Counted from the stretch's first letter, positions 1-11,831 are shown. The stretch: 61,929 bases of DNA from Planctomycetota bacterium (GCA_029259695.1 JAJDEQ010000099.1:1-61929), one strand, 5' to 3'. The notes: generated by a model from the letters alone, not told the origin. Numbers and translations are program-made.

Positions 1-975
1 GTCGACGACCGCGCTCGTGCCGAAGGTGTTCACGTTGACCGAGACCGGCTTGGCCACGCCGATGGCGTAGGCCAGTTGCACCTCGCAGCGATCGGCCAGG
101 CCGGCCGCCACGATGTTCTTGGCCACGTAGCGGGCCGCGTACGCGGCGCTGCGGTCGACCTTGCTCGGATCCTTGCCGGAGAAGGCGCCGCCGCCGTGCC
201 GGCCCATGCCGCCGTAGGTGTCCACGATGATCTTGCGACCGGTGAGACCGCAGTCCCCGTGCGGACCGCCCACGACGAAGCGGCCGGTCGGGTTGATGTG
301 GAACTTCGTCTTGCTGTCGATGAACTTCGCCGGCACCACGGACTTGACCATGGCGATCATGTCCTTGCGGATGCGGCTGTGCTTGACGTCGGGATCGTGC
401 TGGGTCGAGATCACGACGGCGTCCACCCGCATGGGCTTCTCGTCGTGGTACTCCACCGTGACCTGGCTCTTGGCGTCCGGGCGCAGGTACTTGACCTTGC
501 CGGTCTGACGCAGCTTGGCGATGCGCTCCATGAGGCGGTGGGAGAGGTCCACCGGCAGCGGCATCAGGGCCGGGGTGTCGCGGCACGCGTAGCCGAACAT
601 CATGCCCTGGTCCCCGGCGCCCTGCTCCTTGTCGAGCCCCTTGCCGGCGGTGACACCCTGCGAGATGTCCGGCGACTGGCTGTCGAGCGTGACCATCACG
701 GCGCACGTATCACCGTTGATCCCGTAGGCGTCGTCGTCGTAGCCGATGCGCTTGATCATCTCGCGTGCGACCTTGGCGTAGTCGACCTTGGCGCGCGTCG
801 TGATCTCGCCGGCCACGACACACAGCCCGGTGGTGACCATGGTCTCGCAGGCCACGCGCGATTGCGGGTCCTGCTTCAGGCAGGCGTCGAGGACGGCGTC
901 GCTGATCTGATCGGCCACCTTGTCCGGGTGCCCCATGGACACCGACTCTGACGTGAACAGGACTTTCCTGGTCAT
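1..975 (-). CDS. metK: S-adenosylmethionine synthetase (3' end cut by window)
   Basis: MetK makes S-adenosylmethionine from methionine and ATP in the cytoplasm. Reading leftward from ATG at 975, the protein begins [19 protein letters not shown], with the ATP-binding GHPDK motif at residues 15-19, and contains the family signatures [12 protein letters not shown] and [10 protein letters not shown]. About 325 of the usual 385-400 residues lie in the window; the C-terminus is lost at base 1. The start is supported by a GGGAG Shine-Dalgarno sequence at 985-989, nine bases upstream. It follows waaA on the same strand after a 138-base leader that holds a strong hairpin. Identification is very secure. 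Confidence 0.97.
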   Translation of the reverse strand, partial: MTRKVLFTSESVSMGHPDKVADQISDAVLDACLKQDPQSRVACETMVTTGLCVVAGEITTRAKVDYAKVAREMIKRIGYDDDAYGINGDTCAVMVTLDSQSPDISQGVTAGKGLDKEQGAGDQGMMFGYACRDTPALMPLPVDLSHRLMERIAKLRQTGKVKYLRPDAKSQVTVEYHDEKPMRVDAVVISTQHDPDVKHSRIRKDMIAMVKSVVPAKFIDSKTKFHINPTGRFVVGGPHGDCGLTGRKIIVDTYGGMGRHGGGAFSGKDPSKVDRSAAYAARYVAKNIVAAGLADRCEVQLAYAIGVAKPVSVNVNTFGTSAVVD

Positions 976-994
976 TCGTGGGATCTCCCGGTGA

Positions 995-1017
995 TCGGGC
1001 GCGTGAGCTGCGCCCGA
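995..1017 (-). promoter_or_regulatory. Leader hairpin just upstream of metK ribosome binding site
   Basis: A perfect 8-bp inverted repeat (TCGGGCGC / GCGCCCGA) encloses a 7-base loop and ends five bases before the metK Shine-Dalgarno sequence. No T-run follows it, so it is a poor intrinsic terminator. Its place in the metK leader makes a translational control element plausible. It does not match a SAM riboswitch class that I can recall in sequence; the loop offers only about three bases complementary to the Shine-Dalgarno region. Confidence 0.4.
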
Positions 1018-1113
1018 CACGTGCTCTGTGTGTTGGTGCGGCGATCGGGTTGGTCGCGCGGTCGCACGCGGATGAGGTTTGTCGCGACCTGCGCGAAAGG
1101 GCGCCAGCGTAGC

Positions 1114-2444
1114 CTATTCGGTCGCTGCGTCCAGCGACAGAAGCCCTTTCTCCAGCAGAAGGTCCAGTGTCATCGCCGCCGCGCCGCGCAGGTCGGCGAC
1201 GGCCGCGCGGGCCCGCGAACCCATGTCGGCGCGCCGACGCGGGTCTCTCAGCAGCTCGGCCAGAGCCCGCCCCAGGCCCGCGGGGTCCTCCACCACCAGC
1301 AGCCCGCCGGCATCGCGGAGCAGTTCCGCTTCGCGCCGGCACGACTCCAGCTGCGGCCCCACCAGCACCGGGACCCCGGCGCTGGCCGGCTCGAGCACGT
1401 TGTGCCCCCCGACCGGCACCAGCGACCCGCCCAGGAAGACCACATCGGACAGTCCGAAGAACGTCTCCAGCTCCCCCATCGAGTCCACCACCAGGACGCG
1501 CTCACCGAGGGGTGCCGGCAGGGCCCCCGGACCGGCCTGCGAGCGCAGCACCCACTCCACGCCGAGGCGGCGCAGCACCCGCTCGATCTCCCGCAGCCGG
1601 TCCGGGTGGCGCGGGACGATCACCAGCCGGCAGGTGTCGGCGCCGCCGGCGGCGCGCCAGGCCTCCACCGCGGCCTCCTCTTCTCCGGAGTGGGTGCTGC
1701 CGGCCAGGAAGATCGGGCGGCCGTCCAGCAGCCCGAGTTCGCGACGCAAGACCTCGACCCTCGCGGCGGGCGCCGCGGCGGTGAGCTCGTGCTTCAGATT
1801 GCCCGCCACGAACACCCGCTCGGGTGGCACACCGAGACTGCGGAAGCGCTCGGCCTGCGTCTCGTCCTGGGCCGTCACCAGGTCGAGCCGGTCGAACTCG
1901 GGCAACCACCAGCGGAAGCGCCGGTAGGTCCGCCACGACGCCTCGGTCACACGGCCGTTGACGATCACCTGGGGCACCTCGCGCTGGTCCGCGATGCGCA
2001 TCAACGCCGGCCAGACCTCCAGTTCGAGCAGCACGATCAGGCGCGGGTCGAGGCGCTGCACCACCTGCCGCACGACCGGTGCGATGTCGAGCGGTGCGTG
2101 GCAGACGTACGTGTCGGGGAAGAGCTGGCGCGCGGTGTCGTAGCCCGTGGCGGTGCCGGTCGTCACGACCAGCGGCACGCTCGGCGCCCGCTCACGCAGG
2201 GCCGCGACGATCGGCCGCGCGGCCTTCACCTCGCCCACCGAGACCGCATGGACCCACACCGGGCGACCACCCGGTGCGCCCGGGGGGAGCCGTCCCAGCA
2301 GGCGTTCACGGGCCCACCGCAACTGGTGCGAGTCGCGCGCGGCGCGCACCAGGAACGAGGGCGTCGCGAGCAGGACGGCGAGGGTGACGAGCGAGTCGTA
2401 CGCAAGGTGCGCGAGTGCGACGCGCACTCGCGAGCGCGACGTGC

Positions 2445-2448
<4 letters not shown>
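1114..2448 (-). CDS. waaA: 3-deoxy-D-manno-octulosonic acid (Kdo) transferase
   Basis: WaaA (KdtA) transfers Kdo from CMP-Kdo to lipid A precursor at the inner membrane, so the organism probably makes a lipopolysaccharide core. The protein has an N-terminal hydrophobic anchor, the GT30 signature HAVSVGEVKAARPI, the acidic LLELEVWPALM segment, and a C-terminal nucleotide-sugar domain with GGSLVPVGGHNVLEPA. The GTG start at 2448 is chosen because it overlaps the secA stop as GTGA, giving 444 residues, normal for the family. An upstream start at 2505 would only add residues that overlap the SecA zinc motif. It lies downstream of secA and upstream of metK. Confidence 0.93.
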
Positions 2449-5165
<2,717 letters not shown>

Positions 5166-5271
5166 CGGTGAAGGTCCTCAGGGTTGCCTGTGGTCGGCCG
5201 GGAGCAGCGGACGCTGCGACCTGGTCCCGTGGGCGACGAATCCACCATTGGATCCTGCGCCGGTCACGGAA

Positions 5272-6087
5272 TCAAACCCGTCCGAGCATGTGCTCGAGGA
5301 TCGAGAACAGCAGTTCGGCTCGGAACGGCTTGACCATGAATCCGTCCGCCGCGTCGAGTTGCTCCAGGGTGAGCGACCCGGCCGTGGCGATCAGCACCGG
5401 TATGTCGCGTGTCTCGGGCTTGGACTTGAGCACACGGCAGGCCACGAAGCCGTTCAGGTGCCGCATTTCGTTGTCCATCAGGATCAGGTCGTGCTGCGCC
5501 GGATCGGCACACTCGACCGCCTCCCGGCCGTCGCTGACGAGTTGCACATGGAAGCCCCGTGCCTCGAGCAGCATCGCCACGGTGGCCGCGATCTCCAGGT
5601 CGTCGTCTACCAGGAGGATCCGCTTCCCGTTCGGCTCGGCACGCGGCCTCGGGCGGGTCTCCACCAGCCCTTTGATGTGTGCAGCCGTGGGAACGTCGGC
5701 CTTGCCCCAGGCGATCTCGACCGCCTCCTTGATCTCCATGTTGTAGCGCTTGAGGCGCTCGAACTCGTCCGCGTCGGCACCGTCCAGTTGGAACATCTGG
5801 TCGTGGGTGTCCACCCCGAAGAAGAATTCGCCCTCCACCAGGTGTTCCTGGAGCACGAGCTTCATGAACGGGTAGCGCGGATTGCCGAGTCGCAGGACAT
5901 AGCGCCGCGTGGCCTGGTCGCCCTCGCGCAGCGTCTCGTCCTGGAACATCTCCAGCGTGACCGAGAGCGGGTCGTCATCGCTACCCGAGGGCTCGGGCAG
6001 CGGCACGTCCTGGGAGCCGTAAGCCTTCTCGCGGTAGATGTCGATGACCCGGCGCAGCAACCCGACGGTCATGGACTCCAGCCGCAT
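5272..6087 (-). CDS. Receiver-domain protein with an uncharacterised N-terminal domain
   Basis: The C-terminal half (about residues 155-271) is a CheY-like receiver: acidic cluster D161-D163, phospho-acceptor D205 in LILMDNEM, the conserved Thr/Ala segment IATAGS and K253 in MVKPF. No DNA-binding or enzymatic output domain follows. The N-terminal 150 residues are not a domain I recognise; they include the segments YVLRLGNPRYPF and MKLVLQEHLVEGEFFFGVD. A phosphorelay role is inferred, with no histidine kinase nearby. It starts 3 bases after pyrD (ATG at 6087; a second ATG at 6072 is possible) and ends 106 bases before secA, so it is probably co-transcribed with pyrD. Confidence 0.75.
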   Translation of the reverse strand: MRLESMTVGLLRRVIDIYREKAYGSQDVPLPEPSGSDDDPLSVTLEMFQDETLREGDQATRRYVLRLGNPRYPFMKLVLQEHLVEGEFFFGVDTHDQMFQLDGADADEFERLKRYNMEIKEAVEIAWGKADVPTAAHIKGLVETRPRPRAEPNGKRILLVDDDLEIAATVAMLLEARGFHVQLVSDGREAVECADPAQHDLILMDNEMRHLNGFVACRVLKSKPETRDIPVLIATAGSLTLEQLDAADGFMVKPFRAELLFSILEHMLGRV

Positions 6088-6090
6088 GGC

Positions 6091-7092
6091 TCAGGGTGTC
6101 CGCATCGAGCCGATGACCTCTCGGGCCGTCGCGCGCCCCGCTCCAGCCAGTTGCGCTCCCAACTCGGCCACGAGCCGCGGGATGATGTCGGGCGTCTTGT
6201 AGTGGGTCGTGCCCACCTGGACGGCGCTGGCGCCCGCGCACATGTACTCGAGCACATCGTCGACCGTCGTCACCCCGCCGATGGCGATGACCGGGATGTC
6301 GACCTTGCGGCTGACCTCCCAGACCATGCGCATGGCGATCGGTTTGATCGCCGGGCCCGACAGCCCGCCGACCACCGTGCCCAGCCCGGGTCGCCCGGTG
6401 CGCCAGTCCACCGACATGCCCAGCAGCGTGTTGATCAGCGAGACGGCGTCGGAGTCGGCCTGCTTGGCAGCCTGAGCCACGGCGGCGATGTCAGAGACGT
6501 TGGGCGAGAGCTTGGTGATCACCGGCAGCGCGGTGGCCTCTCGCACGTCGCTCACCAGGCGATAGACCACGTCCGGGTCGCGTCCGAACGGCAGATCGCC
6601 GCCCTCGACGTTGGGGCACGAGATGTTCAGTTCCAGCGCGTCCACCCCGGGCAGCCCGTCGAGCATGCCCGCCAGTTCCCCGAACTCGCGCGTGGTCGTG
6701 CCGGCGATGTTGACCACCAGCCGCGCAGCGCGCCCTGCGAGGTCGGGCAACACCTCGTCGATGAAGTGGTGGATGCCCTTGTTGGGCAGCCCGATGCTGT
6801 TCAACAGTCCCGACGGCGTCTCGCACAAGCGCGGCATGGGGTTGCCGTGGCGCGGACGCTTGGTGAGTGTCTTGACCACGATCGCGCCGGCGGCGGACAG
6901 GTCGTAGAAGGGCTCCATCTCCAACCCGAGTCCCGCCGTGCCGGAGGCCGTCATGAGCGGGTTCGTCAGGGACAGCGGGCCGACGTCGACGCTCAGGTCG
7001 GCGGCCTCGGGCCCCTTCCCGGCCGGCGCGCTTCCGCACGCGGTCGTCCCCGTCACCGGACTCATGGGAGCGTCGTGTGGAGGAACGGACAT
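6091..7092 (-). CDS. pyrD: Dihydroorotate dehydrogenase, class 1B catalytic subunit
   Basis: PyrD oxidises dihydroorotate to orotate with FMN in pyrimidine synthesis. The TIM-barrel protein shows ANP-type class 1 motifs: NPLMTASGTAGLG near the N-terminus, VVKTLTKRPRHGNPMPR, the catalytic cysteine in LELNISCPNVEGG (class 1B rather than the serine of class 2), and AIGGVTTVDDVLEYM with GASAVQVGT for the FMN phosphate. The N-terminus has about 30 extra residues; an internal ATG ten codons in could be the true start. A PyrK electron-transfer subunit is not seen here. pyrC lies 24 kb away. Confidence 0.95.
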   Translation of the reverse strand: MSVPPHDAPMSPVTGTTACGSAPAGKGPEAADLSVDVGPLSLTNPLMTASGTAGLGLEMEPFYDLSAAGAIVVKTLTKRPRHGNPMPRLCETPSGLLNSIGLPNKGIHHFIDEVLPDLAGRAARLVVNIAGTTTREFGELAGMLDGLPGVDALELNISCPNVEGGDLPFGRDPDVVYRLVSDVREATALPVITKLSPNVSDIAAVAQAAKQADSDAVSLINTLLGMSVDWRTGRPGLGTVVGGLSGPAIKPIAMRMVWEVSRKVDIPVIAIGGVTTVDDVLEYMCAGASAVQVGTTHYKTPDIIPRLVAELGAQLAGAGRATAREVIGSMRTP

Positions 7093-7168
7093 GAGACCTC
7101 GTTGAGCAGTTGCCTGTCGGCACGGGATGCGGGTCGGGCACCCGAGCCGCGCGCAGGACGGGGCCCCA

Positions 7169-7699
7169 TCATAGCCCCGGCGGCCCGGCCTTCGCTGCGG
7201 CCTCCTCCGCCATGGCTTCCGGAGCGCGCCACATGCTCAGCGCCAGGATCGTCACGCCGACGCAGATGGCGCTGTCAGCCACGTTGAAGATCGGGAAGGG
7301 GTCGAAGAAACGCACCCCCAGGTCGACCATGATGAAGTCGCGCACGCCGTCCTCGTGCACGAAACCGTCGTAGATGTTGCCCACGGCCCCACCCAGCACC
7401 AGGCCGAGCGCGAGCAGCATGAAGCGCGAGACGGCGGGCGTGCCGAGCACCATGACGAAGACGATCACCGCTGCCACGATGCGCACGTAGGGCAACAGGT
7501 CGCCGAACTCGGGGAAGTGGCCCCACATCGTCCCGCGGTTCCAGACCTTCGTCAGGCCCAACCACTCGCCCACGACCCAGCGCCGCTCGTGTTGGACCAG
7601 CAGCGCGAAGACCTCGGCCTTGCTCCACAAGTCCAGGGCCAGCACCGCCAGGGCGGTCCAGAGGGCGAGCCCCTTGCCGCGCAGCGTGCGTTGGGCCAC
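7169..7699 (-). CDS. lspA: Lipoprotein signal peptidase (signal peptidase II)
   Basis: LspA cleaves signal peptides from diacylglyceryl-modified prolipoproteins in the inner membrane. The 176-residue protein has four hydrophobic segments and the two catalytic aspartates, D111 in GNIYDGF and D142 in FNVADSAI, matching the GNxxDR and FNxAD motifs. The residue after the first aspartate is Gly instead of the usual Arg, a minor deviation. The start is GTG at 7699. It sits just downstream of the DksA-like gene, a pairing seen in many bacteria. Two predicted lipoproteins in the window (about 26.1 kb and 40.2 kb) would need it. Confidence 0.92.
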   Translation of the reverse strand: MAQRTLRGKGLALWTALAVLALDLWSKAEVFALLVQHERRWVVGEWLGLTKVWNRGTMWGHFPEFGDLLPYVRIVAAVIVFVMVLGTPAVSRFMLLALGLVLGGAVGNIYDGFVHEDGVRDFIMVDLGVRFFDPFPIFNVADSAICVGVTILALSMWRAPEAMAEEAAAKAGPPGL

Positions 7700-7745
7700 C
7701 GCGGAGGCCCCGCCCGAATCGCTCTGACCCTGCTCGCTCAGCGCT

Positions 7746-8693
7746 CTAGTCCCACTTCTCCTGCTGCTCCTGACAAGGCACGCAGCACGTCGCGAACGGC
7801 AGCGCCTCGAGCCGCGCGAGCGGAATCGCCTCGTAGCACTCGGAGCACATTCCGTAGGCGCCGGACTGCATCAGCTCCAGCGCCACATCGATCTTCTGCA
7901 GCGTCTTCGACTCGTTCTCCATGAGCCCGAGCGTCATCGTGCGTTCGAAGGCATCACTCCCGAAGTCGGCGACGTCGTCGGCGTCGACTTCCGGATCGGC
8001 AGCGCGCAGTGCCTCGTCGCTCATCAGGTTCAGGTCCCGACCGATGCGCGCGCGCAGTGCGAACAACGCCTTGCGCATCGGGTTGAGCTGCTTGCGGGTG
8101 TACGGGCTCTTCAGCTTCCGCGGCGGCTTGAACTCCTCCACCACCGCGGGCTTGGCCTTCTCCGCCGCCCGCGTCGGCTTCTTCGCGGGCAGCTTCTTGG
8201 CGACGGCCTTCTTGGCCGGGATCTTCTTGGCCGGGGCCTTCTTGGCGGCCGCCTTCTTCGCAGGCGCCTTCCTGGCAGGGGCCTTCCTGGCAGGGGCCTT
8301 CTTGGCAGGGGCCTTCTTGGCAGGGGCCTTCTTGGCAGGGGCCTTCTTGGCAGGGGCCTTCTTGGCAGGGGCCCTCTTGGCGACCGCCTTCTTCGCCGGG
8401 GCCCTGCCGCTCGCGACCTTCTTCGCGGTCTTCCGGGCCGACGCTTTACGGCTGGCCGGCTTCTTCTTGGCCGCGACCTTCTTCTTGGCCGTCTTCTTGG
8501 CCGCCGTACGAGCAGGCGCCTTCTTCGCCGGCGCCTTCTTCTTGGCCGTCGCCGTCTTCTTCTTGGTGGTCTTGCGCGCGCCCGCGGTCTTGGCCGCTTT
8601 CGAGGTCTTCGACCGCGATGACGTGCTCGACGTCCGGGCGGATCTTCCCCCCTTGGTGCGCGTCTTGCTTGCCCGGCCCGCCTTCTTCGCCAT
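7746..8693 (-). CDS. DksA/TraR-type zinc-finger protein with a histone H1-like tail
   Basis: Two parts are visible. The N-terminal roughly 200 residues are built of Lys-Lys-Ala-Pro repeats (KKAPA units), like histone H1 tails, and should bind DNA or RNA non-specifically. The C-terminal 115 residues look like DksA/TraR: helical region, then a C4 zinc finger with CSEC and CVPC pairs. DksA family members enter the RNA polymerase secondary channel and modulate initiation; whether this one does is inferred. The ATG at 8693 ([10 protein letters not shown]) is preferred over an upstream in-frame extension that crosses the divergent promoter region, giving 315 residues. It is followed by lspA. Confidence 0.85.
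   Translation of the reverse strand: MAKKAGRASKTRTKGGRSARTSSTSSRSKTSKAAKTAGARKTTKKKTATAKKKAPAKKAPARTAAKKTAKKKVAAKKKPASRKASARKTAKKVASGRAPAKKAVAKRAPAKKAPAKKAPAKKAPAKKAPAKKAPARKAPARKAPAKKAAAKKAPAKKIPAKKAVAKKLPAKKPTRAAEKAKPAVVEEFKPPRKLKSPYTRKQLNPMRKALFALRARIGRDLNLMSDEALRAADPEVDADDVADFGSDAFERTMTLGLMENESKTLQKIDVALELMQSGAYGMCSECYEAIPLARLEALPFATCCVPCQEQQEKWD
8266..8370 (-). repeat. Seven 15-bp in-frame tandem repeats coding Pro-Ala-Lys-Lys-Ala
   Basis: Seven near-identical 15-bp units (GCCTTCTTGGCAGGG on the plus strand; two carry CCTGG) lie end to end and extend as degenerate copies on both sides. Each unit codes five residues, so copy-number change would lengthen or shorten the basic tail without breaking the frame. 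Confidence 0.9.
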
Positions 8694-8789
8694 GCCGACC
8701 ACCGCTCCGAACTGCAGAAGCCCGCGTTCAGGAGCCCGGAAGCGCCGACATGCCGGGTCGAGCGCGGCGAGTACTTGCGCCGTGCGCGA

Positions 8790-9800
8790 ATGGACCCTCA
8801 ACGTGGCCGGGAGAACTCCTTAAACTCTTGCCGAGTCATTCCTTACGATGACCCGCAGAGCAGCGGGGAGGGCCGAAAGATAGCGTCTCGCTCTTCAGAA
8901 TCAACAGGAAAGGCCCTTGCGGGCCTGGGTCCGGCGTTCCTCGGGCACTTGCGCCACGAGGCGGCGCTGTCCGAGCACACGGTGGCCGCCTACCGCCGCG
9001 ACCTCGCCCGGTTCGCCGCATTCTGCGTCGCGAACGGGTGGACCGTGCGCTCGCTGACCCCGGAGCAGGTCGTGGCCTTCCTGGCCGACGAGCGCGGATC
9101 GGGGGCATCCGAGGCCACTCTCGCCCGGCGCCTGTGCTCGCTGCGCTGCTTCTGTCGCTTCGCCCAGGGTGAGGGGCTGCTGGAGGAGGATCCGTGCGCC
9201 GAACTCCCCACCCCCCGGCCCACCCGCCGGCTGCCGCGCTTGCTCAGCGCCCAGCAGGTGGAGCGTCTGCTCAAGGCCCCCGACCCGACCCGCCCCCTGG
9301 GCTGGCGCGACCGGGCGATCCTCGAGCTGCTGTACGCAACCGGCGCGCGGGTGTCCGAAGTGGCCGACCTGCGCACCGACAGCCTGCTCGAACAGCTGGA
9401 AGTCGTGCGCTGCGAGGGCAAGCGCGACAAGCACCGGCTGGTGCCCCTCGGGCGACGGGCCCGCACCGCCGTCGAGCAATACCTGGCCCGCGAGCGTCCG
9501 GGACTGGCCGCGCTGTCACCCGGCGCAGCCTGGCTGTTCCTCTCCCGCACCGGTCGCCGGCTGGGACGCGACCGCCTGTTCCGCATCGCGCGCCAGCATG
9601 CCCTGGCCGCCGGCCTGCCACCGATCTCCCCGCACACCCTGCGGCACTCCTTCGCCACCCACCTGCTCGAGAACGGCGCCGACCTGCGTGCCGTGCAGGA
9701 CATGCTCGGCCACGCCGACGTCGGCACGACCGAGATCTACACTCACGTCGACCGCAAGCGCCTGCGCAAGGTGCACGCGCGCTTCCACCCGCGGGGCTGA
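8790..9800 (+). CDS. xerD: Tyrosine site-specific recombinase XerD/XerC type
   Basis: Xer recombinases resolve chromosome dimers at dif. The protein has the N-terminal SAM-like core domain ([14 protein letters not shown]) and a C-terminal catalytic domain with Arg in ATGARVSE, Lys in [30 protein letters not shown] and the nucleophile Tyr in IYTHVD. The start is uncertain. ATG 8790 gives 336 residues, but the first 30 codons are AT-rich and lie across a likely promoter. ATA at 8880, seven bases after GGGGAGGG, would give a family-sized 306 residues. XerC versus XerD cannot be settled by eye. It ends opposite uvrC across a repeat tract. Confidence 0.9.
   Translation: MDPQRGRENSLNSCRVIPYDDPQSSGEGRKIASRSSESTGKALAGLGPAFLGHLRHEAALSEHTVAAYRRDLARFAAFCVANGWTVRSLTPEQVVAFLADERGSGASEATLARRLCSLRCFCRFAQGEGLLEEDPCAELPTPRPTRRLPRLLSAQQVERLLKAPDPTRPLGWRDRAILELLYATGARVSEVADLRTDSLLEQLEVVRCEGKRDKHRLVPLGRRARTAVEQYLARERPGLAALSPGAAWLFLSRTGRRLGRDRLFRIARQHALAAGLPPISPHTLRHSFATHLLENGADLRAVQDMLGHADVGTTEIYTHVDRKRLRKVHARFHPRG
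8820..8849 (+). promoter_or_regulatory. Possible xerD promoter (TTAAAC-18-TACGAT)
   Basis: An AT-rich island in otherwise GC-rich DNA contains TTAAAC at 8820-8825 and TACGAT at 8844-8849, 18 bases apart. Transcription would start near 8856, downstream of the only in-frame ATG of xerD (8790). Confidence 0.35.
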
Positions 9801-9836
9801 TCCAGCCCCCGCTCGGTCCGGCTCCCCAGTCCGGCT

Positions 9837-9950
9837 CAGTCCAGTCCAGTCCAGTCCAGTCCAGTCCAGTCCGGCTCCGACTCAGTCCAGTCCGGCTCCG
9901 ACTCAGTCCAGTCCGGCTCCGGCTCAGTCCGGTCCGGCTCCCGCTCAGTC
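9837..9950. repeat. Short tandem repeats between convergent xerD and uvrC
   Basis: Seven perfect CAGTC units (9837-9871) are followed by two perfect 21-bp units (9872-9892 and 9893-9913), a third diverged 21-bp unit (9914-9934) and a partial copy that runs into the last two codons of uvrC. The 21-bp unit ends in the same CAGTC motif, so the tract seems to have grown by slippage from one seed. No T-rich terminator is visible here. Confidence 0.93.
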
Positions 9951-11831
9951 CGGCTCGCGCCCGAGGTGGTCCAGGATCGCCTCCGCCAATGACGCGCTGA
10001 CGCCCTTGACGGCAGCAACCTCGGCGATGCTCGCGCACGCCAGGGCGCGCGTCCCGCCGAAGGCCTGCAGCAGGCGCTTCTTCAGGGTCGCACCCACACC
10101 GGGGACGTCGTCGAGCCGGGAGGCGATGCTCTCCTTGGCCCGCAAGCGCCGGTGATGTCCGATGGCGAAGCGGTGCGCTTCGTCCCGCAGGCGCTGCAGC
10201 AGGTACTCCTCCGGCGTGTTGCGGTCGAGCTCGATGGGCTCGACGCGACCCGGCACGAAGACCCGCTCCCGTTCTCCTGAAGCGAGCGTCAGCGAACGGC
10301 CCCGACGGCCGCCCTTGGCCAGAGCGGCCAGGGGCAGGTCGCTCAGTTCGGCCTCCGCGCAGGCCTTCACCGCCACGCCCAGGTGCGATCGGCCGCCGTC
10401 CACCAGCAGCAGATCCGGGAGCGGTTCGCTCTCCCTGCGCCGCAGGCGACGGGTGAGCACCTCCCTCATGGCGCCGTAGTCGTCCTGTCCGTCGGTGGAC
10501 TTGATGCGGTACGAGCGATACAGCGAACGGTCCGGTTCACCGTGTCGGAACACGACCCGCGACGCGACGATGCTCGAACGCCCGGTGTTCGAGACGTCGT
10601 AGCACTCGATCAGCTCCGGCAGCCGTTCCAGCCCGAGGCGTCCGGCCAGCGCCTCGAGCAGGTTGCGCTGGTGGCCGCGTTGTTCGACCGCGAGGGCCAG
10701 GGCGTCCTCCGCGTTGCGGGCGGCGAGACCAGCCAGGCGCACCCGTGATCCGCGACGGGGCACGTTGATCGCCACGGGCCCGCCGCGCAGCTCGGCGAGC
10801 TGACCTGAGAGGAGTTCGGGGTCGGGCGGGTCCACGGGCACCAGGATGTCGCGGGGCACCGGCCGTCCGTCGGCGTAGAACGCTGTGAGGAAGCTCGCCA
10901 TGAGTTCGTCGTCGGGCAGTTCGGTCTGCAGCGTGTGGTGAGCGCTCGACACCAGCGCGCCCCGGCGGAAGAAGAGCACCGCCAGTTCGGTGAGCTCGCC
11001 CGCCCGGTGCATGCCGACCACGTCGCCCTCGTCGAGCTCGACGTTCTCCACCTTCTGGGGCGCCGTGACCACGCGCAGGTAGCGGATCTGGTCGCGCAGC
11101 CGCGCCGCCTCTTCATAGGACTGGGACGCAGCCGCCGCCGACATGCCTTGCTCGAGCCGCCCCACGACGTGCTCGCAACGTCCTTCCAGGATCGCCAGGG
11201 CATCCGCGAGGAGCTCGTCGTAGGCCGGCTTCTCGACCAACCCGACGCACGGCGCACAACAGCGGCCCATCTCGTGCTTCAGGCACGGACGGGTCCGGCT
11301 GGCGAACTCGCGGTCACTGCAGTCACGCAGCGGGATGATGCCCCCGAGCATGCGCAGCGTGCGGCGCAGGGCACCGGCGTTGGCAAAGGGCCCGTAGTAC
11401 TTGTGACGACCGCGCCCCTTGCGCGGCCGGCGGGCCAGGTCGAGCGCGGGGAACTCGTGCGTGCCGTCGACGCGGACGTAGAGGAAGTCCTTGTCGTCGC
11501 GCAGCTTGACGTTGTAGGCGGGCTTGTGCCGCTTGACGAGCTTGTTCTCGACCAGGAACGCCTCGTGCTCGCTGGCCGTCGAGACGAACTCGATCGTGTG
11601 CACGTACCGCCGCACGAAGCGCACCGCCCGCCGCGTGTCACTGGGCGACCGGGCGAAGTAGCTCTTCACGCGTTGGCGCAGGCTGCGCGCCTTGCCCACG
11701 TAGGCCACGCCACCGCGATCGTCGCGGAACAGGTACACCCCCGGCCCCGTGGGGAGCCGCGCCACCGTCTGCAGCAGGCGCTCGCGCCGCTCCTCGGGTG
11801 TCTCCTCGGACGTGCGGTCGGCGTCGGTCAC
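9945..11831 (-). CDS. uvrC: Excinuclease ABC subunit C
   Basis: UvrC makes the dual incisions in nucleotide excision repair. The 628-residue product has the GIY-YIG nuclease for the 3' cut (GPGVYLF ... VAYVGKA, residues 29-48), a Cys-rich linker (RPCLKHEMGRCCAPC), a UVR motif for UvrB binding (SYEEAARLRDQIRYL), the RNase H-like domain for the 5' cut (IECYDVSNTG, LLLVDGGRSH) and two C-terminal helix-hairpin-helix motifs. The GTG start at 11831 lies four bases after the uvrB stop; the long upstream open frame is only antisense and out-of-frame shadow of uvrB. It forms a uvrB-uvrC operon. Confidence 0.96.
   Translation of the reverse strand: MTDADRTSEETPEERRERLLQTVARLPTGPGVYLFRDDRGGVAYVGKARSLRQRVKSYFARSPSDTRRAVRFVRRYVHTIEFVSTASEHEAFLVENKLVKRHKPAYNVKLRDDKDFLYVRVDGTHEFPALDLARRPRKGRGRHKYYGPFANAGALRRTLRMLGGIIPLRDCSDREFASRTRPCLKHEMGRCCAPCVGLVEKPAYDELLADALAILEGRCEHVVGRLEQGMSAAAASQSYEEAARLRDQIRYLRVVTAPQKVENVELDEGDVVGMHRAGELTELAVLFFRRGALVSSAHHTLQTELPDDELMASFLTAFYADGRPVPRDILVPVDPPDPELLSGQLAELRGGPVAINVPRRGSRVRLAGLAARNAEDALALAVEQRGHQRNLLEALAGRLGLERLPELIECYDVSNTGRSSIVASRVVFRHGEPDRSLYRSYRIKSTDGQDDYGAMREVLTRRLRRRESEPLPDLLLVDGGRSHLGVAVKACAEAELSDLPLAALAKGGRRGRSLTLASGERERVFVPGRVEPIELDRNTPEEYLLQRLRDEAHRFAIGHHRRLRAKESIASRLDDVPGVGATLKKRLLQAFGGTRALACASIAEVAAVKGVSASLAEAILDHLGREPD

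Noticed and set aside
976..1113. A known SAM riboswitch class upstream of metK
   Set aside because: I could not match the conserved core or pseudoknot of any class I know; only a single strong hairpin is seen, so it is listed as an unassigned leader structure.
7160..7172. TATGAT overlapping the lspA stop as a pyrD promoter
   Set aside because: The -35 region at the expected distance has no similarity to a sigma70 box; the hit is made by the codon plus stop CTATGATGG.
9837..9950. Possible CRISPR array
   Set aside because: The units are 5 and 21 bp without unique spacers and there are no cas genes; it is a simple tandem repeat.
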